Notes: generated by a model from the sequence alone, not told the origin. Positions 26,753 through 35,030 are shown, numbered from the stretch's first letter. The stretch: 64,000 bases of DNA from Microbacterium sp. TPD7012 (GCF_003075395.1 NZ_QDFV01000005.1:1-64000), one strand, 5' to 3'. Made by a program: numbers and translations.

Positions 26753-27537
26753 GGCTTGCCGAATCCGAAGTCCGCCAGGATCTTCTGACCCGCGTCCGAG
26801 AGCACGAACGCGACGAACGCCTCGGCGGCATCCGGGTTCGCTGCATCGGCGAGCGCGGCGATCGGATAGTGGTTCACGACGTCCTCGGCGCCCTCGGGCA
26901 CGATCACCTCGACGTCGTCGCGACCGACCACATCCGTCGCGTACACGAGACCGGCGTCGGCTTCGGATGCCGCGACCTTCGTGAGCACGGCGGTCACGTT
27001 CTGCTCGAGGCTCGCCGCCTGGACCGTGACACCGGCGGCGGTGAGGAGCTTCGCGGATGCCGCGCCGCACGGGACCTCGGGGGCGCAGAGCACTGTGGTG
27101 ACCTCGGCGAGGTCGGCGAGCGATTTCACGTCTCCGGGGTTGCCTGCGGGAACCGCGATCACGAGGGTGTTGGAGGCGAAGAGCGCCGGGTCGATCGCGG
27201 CATCCTTCGCCTTGTCCATGTTCGCCTCGTCGGCGGAGGCGAAGACGTCGGCCGGGGCACCCTCGAGGATCTGTGTGACGAGAGTCGACGAGCCGTCGTA
27301 GACCGGGCTGACCGTCACGTCGGGGTTCTCGGCCGTGAACTCCTCGGCGATCGCGTCGAAGGCACCCGACAGCGATGCGGCGGCGTACACGTTCAGCTCA
27401 CCGCTCAGGGTGCTCTCCGCGGTCGTCTCGGAGGGTGAGGCCGACGGAGCGGATCCGGCCGCGCCCGCACACCCGGTGAGGGCGAGGACGGCGGCAGCGA
27501 GGAGCGCGGTGGCGGAGCGGCGGAGTGCGCGGTTCAT
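26749..27537 (-). CDS. modA: Molybdate-binding lipoprotein
   Basis: A 262-residue substrate-binding protein. The signal peptide ends in the lipobox ALTGC, then a Ser/Thr/Glu linker and the ModA core LNVYAAASLSGAFDAIAEEF. YDGSSTLVTQI and GAPADVFASADEANM are the oxyanion-binding segments. VNHYPIAAL and a C-terminal VLSDAGQKILADFGFGKP complete the family pattern. The gene follows the HTH-TOBE regulator by a single base, so the operon is regulator-modA-modB-modC. Confidence 0.94.
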   Translation of the reverse strand: MNRALRRSATALLAAAVLALTGCAGAAGSAPSASPSETTAESTLSGELNVYAAASLSGAFDAIAEEFTAENPDVTVSPVYDGSSTLVTQILEGAPADVFASADEANMDKAKDAAIDPALFASNTLVIAVPAGNPGDVKSLADLAEVTTVLCAPEVPCGAASAKLLTAAGVTVQAASLEQNVTAVLTKVAASEADAGLVYATDVVGRDDVEVIVPEGAEDVVNHYPIAALADAANPDAAEAFVAFVLSDAGQKILADFGFGKP

Positions 27538-27538
27538 G

Positions 27539-27931
27539 TCAGTCCTTCGGGAGTTCGACGACGACCTGCGTCGCCTTGACGGATGCGGTGGCGAGAGAGC
27601 CGACCTCGAGATGCAGTTCGCGCGCGGCCTCCGCTGACATCAGCGACACGACCCGGTGCGGGCCCGCCTGGAGATCGACCTGGGCCATCAGCCCGTCGAT
27701 CTGCACACGCGTGACGATGCCGACGAAGCGGTTGCGGGCGCTGGACAGCAGGTGGTCCGCGGCCTTCGCCTCCTCGGCGAGCGCGACCGCGCGGGCGGCG
27801 AGCGCGTCGCCCGGGATCTCCGCCGGGACGGCATCCGTCACGGGCAGGAGTCCGTGATCGATCCAGCGCCGGACGGTGTCGTCGCTCACTCCGAGGAGCT
27901 GCGCGGCGCGTGCGATGCGGTAGGTCTGCAT
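27539..27931 (-). CDS. HTH-TOBE molybdate-responsive regulator
   Basis: A 130-residue fusion of a MerR/excisionase-like helix-turn-helix (residues 3-30: YRIARAAQLLGVSDDTVRRW) and a single TOBE/Mop domain (about residues 66-128: RNRFVGIVTRVQIDGLMAQV). TOBE domains bind molybdate or tungstate, so this is probably the sensor-regulator of the mod operon it heads. The ATG lies six bases after TAGATT (minus strand), so the mRNA is likely leaderless, and a 13-bp inverted repeat lies immediately upstream. It differs from classical ModE, which has a LysR-like winged helix. Confidence 0.85.
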   Translation of the reverse strand: MQTYRIARAAQLLGVSDDTVRRWIDHGLLPVTDAVPAEIPGDALAARAVALAEEAKAADHLLSSARNRFVGIVTRVQIDGLMAQVDLQAGPHRVVSLMSAEAARELHLEVGSLATASVKATQVVVELPKD

Positions 27932-27937
27932 GGGGCG

Positions 27938-27985
27938 AATCTACCGCAGATGCGGAACAAGAAGATCTCTGTTTCCGCATCTGCG
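27938..27985 (-). promoter_or_regulatory. Promoter and inverted-repeat operator of the HTH-TOBE/mod operon
   Basis: On the minus strand the -10 TAGATT (27938-27943) is six bases from the ATG. Just upstream, CGCAGATGCGGAA (27945-27957) and its exact complement TTCCGCATCTGCG (27973-27985) form an inverted repeat with a 15-bp spacer covering the -35 region. The position fits repression by the HTH-TOBE protein when molybdate is present. The site does not resemble the known ModE box. Confidence 0.7.
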
Positions 27986-28062
27986 AGGTTTGTGCGCGAT
28001 TTGGTCCACCCGGATTCGCTGACGGATGCCACGGATCGACACGCCACAACAGACGTCGGCTC

Positions 28063-28168
28063 CGATGAACGTCACTGCACAATCGACGTTCATCGCGACT
28101 TCTCCCCAGGGTGGGAGGTCATGTCCAGGGGACTGAACGTTGACTGTCTAGAGCCCATAAATTATGGT
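28063..28168 (+). promoter_or_regulatory. hicAB promoter region with inverted repeat
   Basis: An inverted repeat CGATGAACGTC (28063-28073) / GACGTTCATCG (28085-28095) with an 11-bp spacer is followed by another GAACGTT at 28135. A -35 TTGACT (28140-28145) and a -10 TATGGT (28163-28168) are 17 bp apart and place the start of transcription shortly before the hicA ATG at 28182. Autoregulation by the antitoxin through the repeat is likely, as is usual for toxin-antitoxin operons. Confidence 0.6.
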
Positions 28169-28181
28169 CGTGGTCAAGCCG

Positions 28182-28364
28182 ATGAGATACACAGCACTCA
28201 CCGCGCTGCTCCGGGACGCAGGCTTCGGTGCCCGGCAGGGAAAGGGTGATCATGAAGTGTGGTCGAAAGGACGACATCACGTGTCCATCACCCGAACGCG
28301 GGACATCTCACCCGGTCTCGTACGCAAGGCCCTGAAGACGATAGAGGCGTCGAAGGAGGACTGA
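28182..28364 (+). CDS. hicA: HicA-type toxin
   Basis: A 60-residue double-stranded-RNA-binding-fold mRNA interferase. It has the family layout: MRYTALTALLRDAGFGARQG, then GKGDHEVW with the conserved catalytic His, and HHVSITRTRDISPGLVRKAL. An in-frame ATG at 28164 exists but lies inside the predicted -10 box, so the ATG at 28182 is preferred. It is followed with a one-base overlap by the antitoxin gene. The pair interrupts the molybdenum region and has noticeably lower GC than its neighbours upstream of the start. Confidence 0.8.
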   Translation: MRYTALTALLRDAGFGARQGKGDHEVWSKGRHHVSITRTRDISPGLVRKALKTIEASKED

Positions 28365-28735
28365 TGACGGACATCACAGCAACCGCTCGCAAGTGGGAGC
28401 ATGGCTGGGAACTGTGGCTCGACGGCGAGGCCGCCACACAGGTCGCCACTCTCGACAAGGCAGAACAACAGGTCCGCGATTATCTCGATACCGAGGATCC
28501 CGACCTCGACCACAGCGCATGGAACGTCACGGTCGTGCCTGACATCGGCATCCTCGGTGAGGAAGTCGCCGCTGCTCGGATCGCCAAGAATGAGGCGATC
28601 GCCGCCTCTGCGGCCGCCGCCTCTCAGGCGCGACAAGTCGTCCGGCATCTTCGGGAAGCCGGTTTCTCCGTCACCGACTCTGCAGCGATCCTCGGAGTCT
28701 CCCGGGGGCGCATCTCGCAGCTCGTCAGCGACTGA
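28364..28735 (+). CDS. hicB: HicB-like antitoxin with C-terminal HTH
   Basis: A 123-residue protein. The N-terminal part (ARKWEHGWELWLDGEAATQV, DKAEQQVRDYLDTED) is a degenerate HicB-like fold. The C-terminal 35 residues (VVRHLREAGFSVTDSAAILG, VSRGRISQLVSD) form a helix-turn-helix. AAGGAGGA precedes the ATG, and the start overlaps the hicA stop by one base. It would bind HicA and the operator upstream. Divergence from standard HicB is marked, so the antitoxin name rests mainly on gene order. Confidence 0.65.
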   Translation: MTDITATARKWEHGWELWLDGEAATQVATLDKAEQQVRDYLDTEDPDLDHSAWNVTVVPDIGILGEEVAAARIAKNEAIAASAAAASQARQVVRHLREAGFSVTDSAAILGVSRGRISQLVSD

Positions 28736-28798
28736 CGCGCCGGATCGCCTGCACGCCTCGGTGTATCCAACTCGCCTCCGGCGGCAACGGCAACACGC

Positions 28799-29389
28799 TC
28801 AAGGGCGACGGTACTCCGCGACGATCGCCCCCTTCTGCGTCACGACGGAACGGGTGAGGGTCAGCGTCGCAGGAACCGTGTCATCGGCGAACAGGCGCTT
28901 TCCCCCGCCCACGGTCACCGGGAGGATCGTGAGGATGTATCCGTCGATCAGATCGGCCCGCTGAAGGCTGTGCAGGAGTGTCGCGCTGCCGAGCATGACC
29001 AGCTCGCCGTCGCCTGCCTCCTTCAGGTGCGCGATCGTATCGACGGCCTCTCCGGCGACGAGCTCGCTGTTCGGATGGGGCAGCTCAGCCGCAGGGTTCC
29101 TGCTGGCGACGAACTTCGGCGTCTCACGCAGCACATCGGTGAACGGATTGGGTTCGGATGTAGTGAGCCAGTGGCCGACGAGATCGTCATACGTCCGTCG
29201 GCCGAAGACCATGCCCTCGGTCGCACCGCTCCCGGCCATCGCCGCGGCTCCGGCCTCGGGGTCGCCCGCCATGTGGTTCGCGGCCCACCCGCCGCGGGTG
29301 AACCCGTCGGAGGTGTCTTCATCGGCGCGACCAGGAGACTGCATGACTCCGTCGAGCGAGCTGAACTCCACGGCGATGAGCGTGCGCAT
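28799..29389 (-). CDS. RibD C-terminal/dihydrofolate-reductase-like protein
   Basis: A 196-residue protein of the dihydrofolate-reductase-like RibD_C family: TLIAVEFSSLDGVMQSPG at the start, MVFGRRTYDDLVGHW in the middle, and GSATLLHSLQRADLIDGYIL followed by ILPVTVGGGKRLF near the end. Members are NADPH-dependent reductases of unknown substrate. The ATG at 29387-29389 fits the family start; no strong ribosome-binding site is seen. It is transcribed against hicAB and divergently from moeB. Confidence 0.85.
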   Translation of the reverse strand: MRTLIAVEFSSLDGVMQSPGRADEDTSDGFTRGGWAANHMAGDPEAGAAAMAGSGATEGMVFGRRTYDDLVGHWLTTSEPNPFTDVLRETPKFVASRNPAAELPHPNSELVAGEAVDTIAHLKEAGDGELVMLGSATLLHSLQRADLIDGYILTILPVTVGGGKRLFADDTVPATLTLTRSVVTQKGAIVAEYRRP

Positions 29390-29505
29390 GTCGGCATCCG
29401 TCTCCCGGGCGCAGGCGGCCCGTTCGGCGCTCACGATACTCGCCGCATGCCCGTGTGCGACATACTCCCTCGTGCCGTGCCTGCGACGAGGCATACGCTG
29501 AAGCC

Positions 29506-30291
29506 ATGCAACCTCTCGTCGCCCCCGCATCCGCTCTGGAGCCGACCGAGCTCGTCCGCACCGCCCGGCACGCGGTGCTCGCGGGCATCGGCGAAGAGGG
29601 CCAGCGTCGCCTGAACGCCGCTCGTGTCACCGTCGTGGGTGCGGGCGGACTCGGCTCACCCGCGCTTCTCGCTCTTGCCGCCGCCGGCATCGGGGCCATC
29701 ACCGTGATCGACGACGACGTCGTGGAGCTGACGAACCTGCAGCGTCAGCTGGCGCACCGGGTCGAGGACATCGGCACGCGCAAGACCGCGTCCGCGGAGC
29801 GGGCGATCAGCGCTCTCGCCCCGCAGACCGTCATCACGCAGTTCCCGGAGCGACTCGACGCCGCGAACGCCGCACGACTGCTCGCCGGCGCCGACGTCGT
29901 CGTCGACACGAGCGACTCGTTCGCCACCCGCCGCGACGTCGCCGCCGCGACGCAGGAGCTCGGCGTCCCCCTGGTGTGGGGCGCCGTGCAGGAGTGGCAT
30001 GCGCAGGCCACGGTCTTCTGGTCGACCCCGCCGGAGGGCGAGCCGGTGGTGCTCGCCGACCTCTTCCCGCTCGGCACCGAGGGCGAGCCGCCGAGCTGTG
30101 CCCAGGTCGGCGTGCTCGGCGCTCTCTGCGTGCAGGTCGGCGGGATGCTGGCCGGCGAGGTGATCAAGCTCGTCACGGGAGCCGGGAAGCCCCTGCTGGG
30201 CAGGCTCGCGATGATCGATGCGCTGACATCCCGCCAGCACGAGATCGCGATCCGCCCCGCGTCCACGCAGACCGCGGCGGTGTCCGCATGA
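29506..30291 (+). CDS. moeB: ThiF/MoeB-type sulfur-carrier adenylyltransferase
   Basis: A 261-residue E1-like enzyme that adenylates the C-terminal Gly-Gly of MoaD (or ThiS). GAGGLGSPALLALAAAGIG is the ATP-binding loop, DDDVVELTNLQRQL carries the conserved Asp and Arg, and a Cys is present in SCAQVGVLG. There is no C-terminal rhodanese domain. The ATG is six bases after TACGCT (29494-29499), indicating a leaderless mRNA. It overlaps moeA by four bases, which supports the molybdenum role over thiamine synthesis. Confidence 0.88.
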   Translation: MQPLVAPASALEPTELVRTARHAVLAGIGEEGQRRLNAARVTVVGAGGLGSPALLALAAAGIGAITVIDDDVVELTNLQRQLAHRVEDIGTRKTASAERAISALAPQTVITQFPERLDAANAARLLAGADVVVDTSDSFATRRDVAAATQELGVPLVWGAVQEWHAQATVFWSTPPEGEPVVLADLFPLGTEGEPPSCAQVGVLGALCVQVGGMLAGEVIKLVTGAGKPLLGRLAMIDALTSRQHEIAIRPASTQTAAVSA

Positions 30292-31532
30292 GCGGCGCGA
30301 CCGGGCGGCGCTCCGTCGAGGAGCAGCTCGCCGTCGTCCTCGACGCCGTGCACGTTCTCGAGGCCGAGACCCGTGCGGTGCAGGATGCCGCGGGGCGCAC
30401 GCTCGCCGATCCTGCTGTCGCCGCCCACGACATCCCGCTGTTCGACAACTCCGCGATGGACGGCTTCGCGGTACGCGGTGCCGACGTCGAGGCGGCATCC
30501 TCGGCGAACCCGGTCACCCTCCGCGTCGTCGCGGACCTGCCGGCCGGGGTGTCTCTCGACCCGCCGCTGGGCCCCGGCGAGGCCGCACGCATCATGACCG
30601 GCTCGCCTTCTCCGGCCGACGCCGACACGATCGTGCCGTTCGAGGACACCGCGGGCGGCCTCGCGGACTCCCTGGGAGAGGTGCAGGTTCTGCGGGCACC
30701 CGCGAAGCCGGGCGCGTTCGTGCGTCGGCGCGGGGCGGACCTGCGGGCGGGCGACGACGTCGTGCTCGCGGGCGAGCGCCTGGGCGCGTTCCAGATCGCC
30801 GCCGCGGTCGCCGCCGGGATCGCCGAGGTGACCGTGACCCGCGCGCCGCGCGTGGCCGTGGTGTCGACCGGCAGCGAGCTGCTCGCACCCGGAGAGCCCG
30901 CGGCACGGGGACGCATCCCCGATTCCAACGGGCCGCTGCTCGCACAGCTGGTGGCGGATGCCGATGCCGAGGTCGTGCTCGTCGCACGCGTGCCCGACGA
31001 GGCCGATGCCGTCCGCGCGGTCACGGCAGAGGCCACCGCTCTCGGCGCCGATGTGATCGTGTTCTCGGGCGGTGTGAGCGCCGGAGCGTACGAGCCCGTG
31101 CGCGGCGCGTTCGACGGGAAGGGCGAGGTCGAGTTCGTCGGCGTCGCGATGCAGCCGGGCAAGCCGCAGGCGTTCGGGGTGCTGGATGCGGGGGCACTCG
31201 TCTTCGGCCTCCCCGGCAACCCGGTCAGCGTCGCCGTGTCGTTCGAGGTGTTCGTGCGCCCCGCTCTGCTCGCGATGCAGGGGCGCACCGGCATCCATCG
31301 CCCGCACGCGACGTTCACCGCCGACGCCGCCTGGACCACTCCCCCCGGTCGCCGCCAGTACCTCCCTGCCGTGGTCGATCTGATCGCCCGCACCGTGCGC
31401 CCCGCGACGTCCGGCGGCTCGGGGTCGCACCTGGCGGGCGGCCTGGCCCGCGCGCAGGCGTTCGCGATCGTCCCCGCCGAGGTGGAGGCCGTTTCCGTGG
31501 GCGACGCGATCGATGTCATGCTGGTCGGATGA
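30288..31532 (+). CDS. moeA: Molybdopterin molybdenumtransferase
   Basis: A 414-residue enzyme that inserts molybdate into adenylated molybdopterin. LFDNSAMDGFAVRGADVE near residue 50, RIMTGSPSPADADTIVPFED, STGSELLAPGEP, DSNGPLLAQL and FSGGVSAGAYEPV are all MoeA signatures. The C-terminal domain IV ends in VSVGDAIDVMLVG. It overlaps moeB and moaC by four bases each (ATGA), so the genes are coupled. Confidence 0.95.
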   Translation: MSGATGRRSVEEQLAVVLDAVHVLEAETRAVQDAAGRTLADPAVAAHDIPLFDNSAMDGFAVRGADVEAASSANPVTLRVVADLPAGVSLDPPLGPGEAARIMTGSPSPADADTIVPFEDTAGGLADSLGEVQVLRAPAKPGAFVRRRGADLRAGDDVVLAGERLGAFQIAAAVAAGIAEVTVTRAPRVAVVSTGSELLAPGEPAARGRIPDSNGPLLAQLVADADAEVVLVARVPDEADAVRAVTAEATALGADVIVFSGGVSAGAYEPVRGAFDGKGEVEFVGVAMQPGKPQAFGVLDAGALVFGLPGNPVSVAVSFEVFVRPALLAMQGRTGIHRPHATFTADAAWTTPPGRRQYLPAVVDLIARTVRPATSGGSGSHLAGGLARAQAFAIVPAEVEAVSVGDAIDVMLVG

Positions 31533-32023
31533 GCTTCCCTCACCTTGACGCGGCCGGCCGCGCGCACATGGTCGATGTGACCGCGAAGCAGCCGACCGTC
31601 CGCACGGCGTCCGCACGCGGCTTCGTCCGCTGCAGCCCCGAAGTGATCGCGGCCCTCCGTGACGGCACCGCCCCGAAGGGCGACGTGCTCGCCGTCGCGC
31701 GCATCGCCGGCATCCAGGCCGCCAAGTCCACGCCCGCGCTGCTCCCGCTGGCGCACGTCATCGGCGTGCACCGCGCGAGCATCGAGCTCGACATCATCGA
31801 CGACGGCGTGCTCATCGAGGCGACCGTCGGCACGGCCGACCGCACCGGCGTCGAGATGGAGGCCCTCACGGCCGTGTCGGTGACGGCCCTCGCCATCGTC
31901 GACATGATCAAGGGCATCGATCGCGCGGTCGTGATCGAGAACGTGCGCATCGTCGCGAAGTCGGGCGGGCGCTCCGGTGACTGGGTCCGCCCCGGCGAAG
32001 AGGCACCGGGAGACGCACGATGA
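31529..32023 (+). CDS. moaC: Cyclic pyranopterin monophosphate synthase
   Basis: A 164-residue enzyme completing the first step of cofactor synthesis after MoaA. MVDVTAKQPTVRTASARGFV, AGIQAAKSTPALLPLAHVI (residues about 67-87) and GVEMEALTAVSVTALAIVDM are diagnostic, and K followed by GGRSGDW ends the conserved part. It overlaps moeA upstream and moaD downstream by ATGA junctions. Confidence 0.95.
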   Translation: MSFPHLDAAGRAHMVDVTAKQPTVRTASARGFVRCSPEVIAALRDGTAPKGDVLAVARIAGIQAAKSTPALLPLAHVIGVHRASIELDIIDDGVLIEATVGTADRTGVEMEALTAVSVTALAIVDMIKGIDRAVVIENVRIVAKSGGRSGDWVRPGEEAPGDAR

Positions 32024-32253
32024 CCCGCGTACGCTACTTCGCCGCCGCCGCAGAGGCCGCCGGAACGGATGCCGAGGAACGGGACGAGCCCACGCTGCTC
32101 GCGTTCCGCGCCGCGGTCGTGGCGCAGCATCCGGCCCTCACCGACATCCTGCCGCGCTGCGCGGTTCTCGTCGACGGCGTCCGCGCGGATGACGACCGTC
32201 CGCTCGACGATGCCGAGCTGATCGACGTCCTGCCGCCCTTCGCCGGGGGCTGA
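32020..32253 (+). CDS. moaD: Molybdopterin synthase small subunit
   Basis: A 77-residue ubiquitin-like sulfur carrier. VRYFAAAAEAAGTDAEE begins the beta-grasp fold and the chain ends LPPFAGG, with the terminal Gly-Gly that is adenylated by MoeB and thiocarboxylated. It overlaps moaC by four bases and converges on moaE, which is on the other strand 15 bp away. Confidence 0.93.
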   Translation: MTRVRYFAAAAEAAGTDAEERDEPTLLAFRAAVVAQHPALTDILPRCAVLVDGVRADDDRPLDDAELIDVLPPFAGG

Positions 32254-32268
32254 ACCCGGCCCGGCGGC

Positions 32269-32697
32269 TCAGCCGCCGATGCCCTTCCACGACGTGGTGC
32301 CGTCGGACTCGAGCTGGCGCTTCCACACCGGCAGATCGCGCTTGATGTCCTCGATCACCGCACGGCACACCTCGAAGGCCTCGGCGCGGTGCTCGGAGGC
32401 GACCGCGATCACGACGGCCGCGTCGCCGACCGCGAGACGTCCGACGCGATGACTGACGGCCACCACCGCGGAGGCATCACCGCCGGCCTGCTCGGCGATG
32501 CGGCGCAGCGTCGCCTCGGCATCCGGATGGGAGCTGTACTCGAGCCCGACCACCGGCGTCTGCGCGTCGGGGTCGTTGTCGCGCACCCGCCCGACGAAGG
32601 TGGTCACGCCGCCGAGGCGCGGGTCCTCCACGGCCCGGAGATGCGCGTCGAGGTCGAGGAGCTCCTCGCTCATCGCGGCCAGTCGTACATCGTTCAT
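32269..32697 (-). CDS. moaE: Molybdopterin synthase catalytic subunit
   Basis: A 142-residue subunit that, with MoaD, turns precursor Z into molybdopterin. GGVTTFVGRVRDNDP, LEYSSHPDAEATL, VAVSHRVGRLAVGDAAVVIA and KRDLPVWKRQLESDG, including the catalytic Lys region, are family motifs. It overlaps the upstream mogA gene as ATGA (32694-32697). Its opposite orientation to moaD means the two subunits are made from convergent transcripts. Confidence 0.94.
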   Translation of the reverse strand: MNDVRLAAMSEELLDLDAHLRAVEDPRLGGVTTFVGRVRDNDPDAQTPVVGLEYSSHPDAEATLRRIAEQAGGDASAVVAVSHRVGRLAVGDAAVVIAVASEHRAEAFEVCRAVIEDIKRDLPVWKRQLESDGTTSWKGIGG

Positions 32698-33182
32698 GAG
32701 TGGTCTCCGCCCTCTACCTGATCCACGATATGCCCGGCGACGCCGAGAATCACGGGCACACCGGATGCCACGGCACGCGTGGACCCGGGAAGATTCACGA
32801 CCAGCGCCCCGGAGGGATCGATGATGCCGGCGAGTCCGCGCGACAGCACCGACAGCGGGGTGTCGGCGAGTCCGCTGCGGCGCAGCTCCTCCGCGATGCC
32901 CGGGAGTTCGCGGGTGATCACGCGGCGAGTGCCCTCGGGCGTCTGGTCGCGCGGTGCGACGCCGGTCCCGCCGGTCGTGACGATCAGCCGGATGCCACGC
33001 GCGACGGCCCTGCGCAGAGCATCCGCCACCGAGTCGGCGCCGTCCGGGATGATCTCGGCATCCGGGCAGTGCCAGCCGGCATCCCGCAGGAGGCCGACCG
33101 CGATCGGTCCCCCGCGGTCCTCCCGCTCTCCTCGCGACGACCGATCGGAGACGGTGATCACGAGGGCAGGCAGCGACGTCAT
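32694..33182 (-). CDS. mogA: Molybdopterin adenylyltransferase (MogA/MoaB family)
   Basis: A 162-residue enzyme that adenylates molybdopterin. ALVITVSDRSSRGEREDRGG, TTGGTGVAPRDQTPEGTRRV and LPGSTRAVASGV are signature segments of the MoaB/Mog fold. It is the upstream partner of moaE in a two-gene unit. Whether it acts as Mog or as the MoaB-type cannot be decided from the sequence; I use mogA for the activity. Confidence 0.88.
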   Translation of the reverse strand: MTSLPALVITVSDRSSRGEREDRGGPIAVGLLRDAGWHCPDAEIIPDGADSVADALRRAVARGIRLIVTTGGTGVAPRDQTPEGTRRVITRELPGIAEELRRSGLADTPLSVLSRGLAGIIDPSGALVVNLPGSTRAVASGVPVILGVAGHIVDQVEGGDHS

Positions 33183-33216
33183 GGGTCCACCCTACGGGCC
33201 GGCGCCGCGCGCGGGA

Positions 33217-34806
33217 TCACGTGACCCGGATCAGCGAACGCTGCCACCCGGTCGAGCCGTCGGGAGCGATCGGTGCACGTTCCTCGATCTGCAGATCGCC
33301 GTTCTTGTTGACCGCGCGGACGGCGACGTAGTGCGTGCCGGGCGTCGCGTCCCACTCCATGAACCACTGCACCCAGGTGTCGTCGTTGATGGGGGTCGAC
33401 ATCGTGGCCGGCATCCAATCGCCCTCGTCGATCTTCACCTCGACCCGTTCGATGCCGACCGACTGCGCCCAGGCCACGCCCGCGATCGGGATCTTCCCCG
33501 CCGGCACGGCCTCGCCGATGCTGGGGGTGTCGAGCCGCGACGAGAACTTGATCGGCGCCTCGGCGCTGTAGCCGCGCGGGGTCCAGTAGGCCTCGTCGTC
33601 GGCGAAGGTCGTGACCTTGAGCTCGGTGAGCCACTTCGTCGCCGACACGTAGCCGTAAAGTCCCGGGACGACCATGCGCACCGGGAATCCGTGCTCGAGC
33701 GGCAGCGGCTCGCCGTTCATCCCGACCGCGAGGATCGCATCGAGGTTGTCGTCGGTCAGCGCGGACAGCGGCGTGCTCGCGGTGTACCCGTCGACGCTCT
33801 TGGAGAGCACCATGTCGGCGCCGGACCTGACGCCGGCCTTCTTCAGCACATCGCGCAGCGGGACACCGAGCCACATCGCGTTGCCGACGAGCTCGCCGCC
33901 GACCTCGTTCGAGACGCAGGTGAGCGTGATCGCGTACTCGTCGAGGCCCATGTCGAGGATGTCCTGGAACGACATCTCCACGCGCTGGTCGACCATGCCG
34001 TCGATCACGAGACGCCAGGTCTCGGGGTCGATCGTGGGAACCGTGAGCGCGGTGTCGACGCGGTAGAAGTCCTTGTTCGGCGTGAACAGCTCGCTCAGAC
34101 CCTTGATGTCGAGCTCCGCACCCTGCGGCACGGTCACGGTCGACTTCGGTGCGGGGAGCTTGAGGGCGTTGCGGATCGACTCGACCGAGCCGACGGCCAT
34201 GGTCACGGCACGCGAGGCGACGCCCACGACGACGGCGGAGACACCGGCGATGGCGGCGAGGGCGAAGAAGCGACGACGGTCGATTCCCTTCGGGGCGGCC
34301 GGGTTCTCGGGCACCTCGCCTGTCGCGGGAGCATGTGGCTGCACGGCGGCTGCACGCCAGGCGCGCAGCCGCCGCACGAGCAGGACGAGGATCAGGGATC
34401 CGACGACCGTGCCGATCACGGGCGGGAGGAAGGCGAGCGGAGTGACGCCGGCGCGCGTCACGATGGCGGCCGTGGAGAGCACGCCGGCGATGACCAGCGC
34501 GATGACGCCCAGCGGTGCCTTCACGAGCTGCAGGATGCCGGCGATCGCCGAGGCGATGACCACCGCGAGGCCCAGTCCCGCGAGGAGCGCGATCTTGTCG
34601 TACTCGCCGAACGTGGCGATCGCGAACTCCTTGAACGGCTGCGGGACGATGTCGATCACGAAACCGCCGACCGCGAGGATAGGGCTGGCCGCGCGCGCGA
34701 AGATGAGCGCGAACAGTTCGGCGGTCGCGAGGAACACCGCGCCGCTGATCACGCCCGCGAGGGCGGCCCACGCGATGAATCGTTTCCCGCTGCGTCGCTC
34801 GGCCAT
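33217..34806 (-). CDS. Membrane-anchored sulfite-oxidase-family molybdoenzyme
   Basis: A 529-residue protein. Residues 11-150 hold four predicted transmembrane helices. A twin-Arg-like motif DRRRFFALAAIAG at 176-188 starts a fifth helix. The oxidoreductase molybdopterin domain follows (about 245-420), with the molybdenum-ligating Cys297 in LTCVSNEVGG, then a Mo-co dimerisation (Ig-like) domain to the end. The catalytic part should face outside. AGGAG stands six bases before the ATG. The substrate (sulfite, peptide methionine sulfoxide or other) is not known. It sits next to the cofactor genes as a likely client. Confidence 0.88.
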   Translation of the reverse strand: MAERRSGKRFIAWAALAGVISGAVFLATAELFALIFARAASPILAVGGFVIDIVPQPFKEFAIATFGEYDKIALLAGLGLAVVIASAIAGILQLVKAPLGVIALVIAGVLSTAAIVTRAGVTPLAFLPPVIGTVVGSLILVLLVRRLRAWRAAAVQPHAPATGEVPENPAAPKGIDRRRFFALAAIAGVSAVVVGVASRAVTMAVGSVESIRNALKLPAPKSTVTVPQGAELDIKGLSELFTPNKDFYRVDTALTVPTIDPETWRLVIDGMVDQRVEMSFQDILDMGLDEYAITLTCVSNEVGGELVGNAMWLGVPLRDVLKKAGVRSGADMVLSKSVDGYTASTPLSALTDDNLDAILAVGMNGEPLPLEHGFPVRMVVPGLYGYVSATKWLTELKVTTFADDEAYWTPRGYSAEAPIKFSSRLDTPSIGEAVPAGKIPIAGVAWAQSVGIERVEVKIDEGDWMPATMSTPINDDTWVQWFMEWDATPGTHYVAVRAVNKNGDLQIEERAPIAPDGSTGWQRSLIRVT

Positions 34807-34905
34807 GATCGTCTCCTGTTCCACCGGTGAAGGTGCTCGCAGGTAGTTCGGAGGCAGAGCGGAAACGGATCGGAGCGACGTTCCGGCGCGTGCTCCGTGT
34901 TCTCG

Positions 34906-34993
34906 CGTTCACAATTCAGGAGAAACGCGCGGGCATTGCCCGAAACGGGTCCTTCTGGGGCAGTTTCCGGAAGAATCTGCTGAATTGTGAACG
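34906..34993. repeat. 88-bp intergenic palindromic repeat, copy A
   Basis: Terminal inverted repeats CGTTCACAATTCAG (34906-34919) and CTGAATTGTGAACG (34980-34993) are perfect 14-bp complements. The interior contains AGAATCTG next to the right arm. Two further copies (52644 and 52783) share the arms and length. It lies in the 224-bp gap between fdhD and the molybdoenzyme gene and is strikingly AT-rich at its ends for this genome. Confidence 0.9.
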
Positions 34994-35030
34994 TCTCGAG
35001 TCGGTGCCGCGTCGCGAACCGCGGGCCGGA

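Noticed and set aside
28164..28181. Upstream ATG as the hicA start
   Set aside because: It overlaps the predicted -10 box TATGGT that is 17 bp from TTGACT, and HicA proteins normally begin right at the MRYTALTALL segment.
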